A stretch of 38,182 nucleotides of DNA, from positions 1-38,182 of the forward strand of contig JAICPY010000032.1 in assembly GCA_025929585.1 (NCBI GenBank), written 5' to 3'. Made by a program: the position numbers and the translations under genes. Shown piece after piece: positions 35,308-38,182 of the stretch (position 1 is the first letter of the stretch; each line of letters opens with the position of its first letter). The stretch comes from Steroidobacter sp. (lineage in GTDB: Bacteria > Pseudomonadota > Gammaproteobacteria > Steroidobacterales > Steroidobacteraceae). The notes under the pieces are model-generated. The model saw nothing but the letters and a program-made list of their open reading frames with translations. It searched no databases and had not been told where the DNA came from.

Positions 35308-37194
35308 ATGAATGCCGGCACTCAGTATCCGCTCCTGACGCAGATCGAATCTCCCGCCGACCTGCGCAATCTGCCAGCGTCAGATCTCGAAGCGCTCGCC
35401 GCCGAGTTGCGTCAATACTTGATTGAGACCGTAAGCCAGATGGGTGGCCACTTCGCCGCCGGTCTCGGAACGGTCGAGCTCACGGTCGCGCTCCATTATG
35501 TCTTTGAGACGCCGCATGACAGGCTGGTGTGGGACGTGGGGCATCAGGCCTATCCGCATAAAGTCCTGACCGGACGCCGCGACCGGCTGCAAACCATCAA
35601 GTGCAAAGACGGGCTCGCTCCCTTCCCCACTCGCAGCGAAAGCGCGTTCGACACCTTCGGCGTGGGCCATTCCAGCACCTCGATAAGCGCAGCGTTGGGT
35701 ATGGCGTTGGCCGCATCACGGCGCGGTGAAGAGCGCCGAGTCGTCGCGGTGATCGGCGACGGCGCGATGAGCGCAGGAATGGCGTTCGAGGCGCTGAATC
35801 ACGCCGGTAGCTTGGACGTGAATATGCTCGTCGTCTTGAACGACAACGACATGTCGATCTCCGAGAACGTCGGCGCATTCTCCAATTACTTTGCGCGTGT
35901 CCTCTCCGGCAAGCTCTACGCGACGCTTCGCGAGGGCAGCAAGAAAGTTTTGAAGCGGATGCCGACGGTTTGGGAGCTCGCGCGCCGTTCCGAAGAGCAC
36001 ATGAAAGGCATGGTCTTGCCAGGCACGATCTTCGAGGAACTCGGGTTCAACTACATCGGTCCGATCGACGGTCACGATGTCGGCGCGCTGGTTGCAACGC
36101 TGAAGAACCTGCGCGATCTCAAAGGTCCTCAGTTTTTGCACGTGATTACACGCAAAGGCAAAGGCTATGCGCCGGCGGAAGCCGATCCGATCAAATGGCA
36201 TGGGCCGGGCCCGTTCGATCCGAAGAGCGGGGTGATCTTCAAAGAGAAGACGAGTGGGCCGAGCTACTCGCAGGTTTTCGGGAATTGGATGTGCGATATG
36301 GCCGAGCTCGATCCGAGTGTCGTCGCTATTACTCCGGCCATGCGGGAAGGATCCGGTTTGGTCGAATACTCCAAGCGTTTTCCCGACCGCTATTTCGACG
36401 TGGCGATTGCCGAACAACATGCCGTCACGCTCGCCGCCGGCATGGCTTGCGACGGTTTGAAACCCGTGGTGGCAATCTACTCGACCTTCTTGCAGCGCGC
36501 TTATGATCAACTGATCCACGATGTGGCGCTTCAAAATCTGCCCGTGACGTTTGCTGTGGATCGCGCCGGCTTAGTCGGAGGCGATGGCGCAACTCATCAA
36601 GGCAGTTACGATCTGTCGTATCTGCGCTGCATCCCGAATCTCACCATCATGGCGCCTGCCGATGAAAACGAATGCCGCCAGATGCTCTACACGGCGACTC
36701 AGTTAGGCGCGCCGGCCGCCGTGCGTTACCCGCGCGGACAAGGTTCGGGTGCGGCGATCGAATCTGATATGCAGATGCTCGCGGTCGGCAAGAGCCAGCT
36801 TCGCCGCGAGGGCCGTAGCGGATTGGCGATATTCGCGGTCGGCGCGATGGTGCCGATGTGCGAGCAAGTCGCCATTGCGCTCGATGCGACCCTGGTGAAT
36901 TTACGCTTCATCAAGCCGCTTGATGAGGAGCTCATCTTGCGCGTGGCTGCCACTCATCGCGCGATCGTCACTGTCGAGGAGAATGTGGTGGCTGGCGGTG
37001 CGGGAAGCGCAATTGCCGAGGTGCTTGCTGCGCACGGCGTCGCGTTGCCGCTCATGCATCTAGGTATTCCAGATCGATTCATCGAACACGGCTCACGCCA
37101 GGATTGTCTGGCCGCTGCCGGTCTGGACCTGGGTTCGATCGAGAGTTCGATCACTCGGTGGTGGCGCGTGCCCGCGCGCGCTGCGGGACTGTGA
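35308..37194 (+). CDS. dxs: 1-deoxy-D-xylulose-5-phosphate synthase
   Basis: Thiamine diphosphate enzyme that makes DXP from pyruvate and glyceraldehyde 3-phosphate, first step of the MEP isoprenoid pathway. From ATG 35308 it has 628 residues (E. coli 620). The ThDP motif GDGAMSAG is at 150-157 with N178/N180 following (LNDND); active-site histidines lie in [20 protein letters not shown] and VGHSSTS. An in-frame extension to 35188 has no homology and is rejected. The 167-bp spacer after ispA (35141-35307) shows no clear promoter. Confidence 0.97.
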   Translation: MNAGTQYPLLTQIESPADLRNLPASDLEALAAELRQYLIETVSQMGGHFAAGLGTVELTVALHYVFETPHDRLVWDVGHQAYPHKVLTGRRDRLQTIKCKDGLAPFPTRSESAFDTFGVGHSSTSISAALGMALAASRRGEERRVVAVIGDGAMSAGMAFEALNHAGSLDVNMLVVLNDNDMSISENVGAFSNYFARVLSGKLYATLREGSKKVLKRMPTVWELARRSEEHMKGMVLPGTIFEELGFNYIGPIDGHDVGALVATLKNLRDLKGPQFLHVITRKGKGYAPAEADPIKWHGPGPFDPKSGVIFKEKTSGPSYSQVFGNWMCDMAELDPSVVAITPAMREGSGLVEYSKRFPDRYFDVAIAEQHAVTLAAGMACDGLKPVVAIYSTFLQRAYDQLIHDVALQNLPVTFAVDRAGLVGGDGATHQGSYDLSYLRCIPNLTIMAPADENECRQMLYTATQLGAPAAVRYPRGQGSGAAIESDMQMLAVGKSQLRREGRSGLAIFAVGAMVPMCEQVAIALDATLVNLRFIKPLDEELILRVAATHRAIVTVEENVVAGGAGSAIAEVLAAHGVALPLMHLGIPDRFIEHGSRQDCLAAAGLDLGSIESSITRWWRVPARAAGL

Positions 37195-37215
37195 TCAAGA
37201 AGGCGGCCCGAGGCA

Positions 37216-37236
37216 GAAGAAAGTCTGTCTTTCTTT
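37216..37236 (+). terminator. Weak hairpin after dxs
   Basis: AAGAAAG at 37217-37223 and CTTTCTT at 37229-37235 form a 7-bp stem with loop TCTGT, extendable by one G-U pair, 22 bp after the dxs stop codon. It is A/T-rich and only a short T-stretch follows, so termination would be partial at best. Confidence 0.3.
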
Positions 37237-37266
37237 AGGTTGAAGGGTCGGCTGCCGGGGTTGCTT

Positions 37267-37272
37267 TATACT
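37267..37272 (+). promoter_or_regulatory. Possible -10 box TATACT upstream of folE2
   Basis: TATACT lies 46 bp before the folE2 ATG, with a leader of about 40 nt. No convincing -35 hexamer is present at 16-18 bp, so it may be activator dependent or chance. Zur-type control is known for folE2 in some bacteria, but I see no recognisable Zur box. Confidence 0.3.
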
Positions 37273-37317
37273 GCCGCCAGCCCCACTACCAGGCTTTCGA
37301 CTTAAATCTCAGCGCCC

Positions 37318-38145
37318 ATGGCCACCCCTCCCGTCTCCGCAATCTCTCCCGCCAAAGCCGCCATCGAGGACGTGCAAGGCCGCGCGGATTCGCGTCGCAT
37401 TCCCATCAATAAAGTGGGGATCAAGGATGTTTATCACCCGATCCGAGTCAAAGATCGATCACGAGGCGAACAGCACACGATCGCCAACTTCAACATGTAC
37501 GTCGCACTGCCTCACAATTTCAAAGGCACGCATATGTCGCGGTTCGTGGAAGTGCTGCATCGGAACGAGCGGGAGATTTCCGTCGAGTCGTTTCGCGACA
37601 TCTTGATCGAGATGACGCAGAAGCTCGATGCCGAGTCAGGTCACATCGAGATGGATTTCCCTTACTTCGTCATGAAGAAGGCACCCGTTTCGGGCGTGGA
37701 AAGTCTGATGGACTATAAAGCCTCCTTGATCGGCGAGTTCCACGGCGGGGAGGCAGAGCTGTGGCTGAAGGTGGTCGTCGCCGCGACCAGTTTGTGCCCC
37801 TGCTCCAAGAAGATTTCCAACTACGGCGCGCACAATCAGCGCTCGCACATCACGATCAAGGCCCGAGTCGAGGGTCACATCTGGCTCGAGGAGTTGATCG
37901 ACATCGCCGAACAAGAGGCCTCATGCGAGGTGTACGGCATCCTGAAACGCCCTGACGAGAAATACGTCACCGAGCGCGCGTACGACAACCCAAAATTCGT
38001 CGAAGACATCGTGCGAGACGTCGCCGTTCGCCTAAACGCGGAAGAACGCGTTCGTGCCTACGTCGTGGAAGCGGAGAATTTCGAATCCATCCACAATCAT
38101 TCGGCGTATGCGCTGATTGAGAAGGACAAGGAACGAAGCGGTTAG
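37318..38145 (+). CDS. folE2: GTP cyclohydrolase FolE2 (type IB)
   Basis: Converts GTP to 7,8-dihydroneopterin triphosphate, the first step of folate and related pterin synthesis. This COG1469 family can use manganese or other metals and replaces zinc-dependent FolE in many bacteria. The 275 residues show the conserved [20 protein letters not shown] block with C160 and C162, the family's active-site region. The last residues Ser-Gly and the TAG stop are encoded by a GCGGTTA repeat that continues into the intergenic region. Confidence 0.96.
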   Translation: MATPPVSAISPAKAAIEDVQGRADSRRIPINKVGIKDVYHPIRVKDRSRGEQHTIANFNMYVALPHNFKGTHMSRFVEVLHRNEREISVESFRDILIEMTQKLDAESGHIEMDFPYFVMKKAPVSGVESLMDYKASLIGEFHGGEAELWLKVVVAATSLCPCSKKISNYGAHNQRSHITIKARVEGHIWLEELIDIAEQEASCEVYGILKRPDEKYVTERAYDNPKFVEDIVRDVAVRLNAEERVRAYVVEAENFESIHNHSAYALIEKDKERSG

Positions 38146-38166
38146 CGGTTGGCGGTTAGCGGTTAG
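38138..38166. repeat. Tandem array of four GCGGTTA-type heptamers at the folE2 stop
   Basis: GCGGTTA, GCGGTTG, GCGGTTA, GCGGTTA plus G. The first unit spans the last codons of folE2 and supplies its TAG stop. The word is that of the aroC-side array at 18327-18355. The window ends 16 bp later, so a complementary arm cannot be assessed. Confidence 0.9.
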
Positions 38167-38182
38167 TTCGGAGCAGGAGATC

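Noticed and set aside
35716-36534. 272-residue minus-strand open frame inside dxs
   Set aside because: Fully antisense to dxs, whose motifs are intact; no independent signal.

Overview
This is a 38 kb chromosomal segment of a moderately GC-rich gammaproteobacterium. The order accD-folC-dedD-cvpA-purF next to asd-fimV-truA is the arrangement known from Pseudomonas and Escherichia. FimV, a FimX-like protein, LpxH, MiaE and EF-P with its lysylation enzymes EpmA/EpmB also point to Gammaproteobacteria. The exact family (perhaps near Nevskiales, Steroidobacteraceae or Xanthomonadales) is a guess. Almost everything is core metabolism. I see no phage, insertion sequence, CRISPR array or toxin-antitoxin pair, and no gene-free stretch longer than 300 bp.

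Layout: tRNA-Pro(UGG) and gltX-cysS (minus strand); periplasmic cyclophilin and lpxH (plus); then one long minus-strand block, read right to left: prmB, aroC, asd, fimV, truA, accD, folC, dedD, cvpA, purF, a Ser/Thr kinase with a receiver-like N-terminus, and miaE. A plus-strand operon follows (SCO1, psd, epmA, fRMsr). Next come efp (minus) and the divergent epmB and fimX-like genes (plus), then parE, parC (minus), a rubrerythrin / Fe-S oxidoreductase / DUF3501 trio (minus), and finally a plus-strand run xseB-ispA-dxs-folE2.

Functional groups: EF-P and its two beta-lysylation enzymes lie within 4 kb and EF-P keeps the target Lys34. FimV and the FimX-like protein both serve type IV pilus or polarity functions. 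xseB-ispA-dxs supply isoprenoid precursors. The rubrerythrin trio looks like an oxidative-stress or electron-transfer unit of unknown substrate.

The most unusual feature is not a gene. At least a dozen intergenic gaps carry short degenerate tandem arrays with a 7, 8 or 9 bp period, most of them paired as inverted arms about 35-75 bp apart. The word differs between loci (GGGGATA, GCGGTTA, TGACTAG, TAGTCCG, GTGTAGAA, GTGATGAAG), but the architecture is constant: the G-rich or stop-codon-containing arm always comes first when read 5' to 3' on either strand. Arms often start exactly at, or include, the stop codon of the flanking gene. In several minus-strand genes the pyrimidine-rich complement sits where a Shine-Dalgarno would be. 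I regard this as the best candidate for an undescribed element family in the window.
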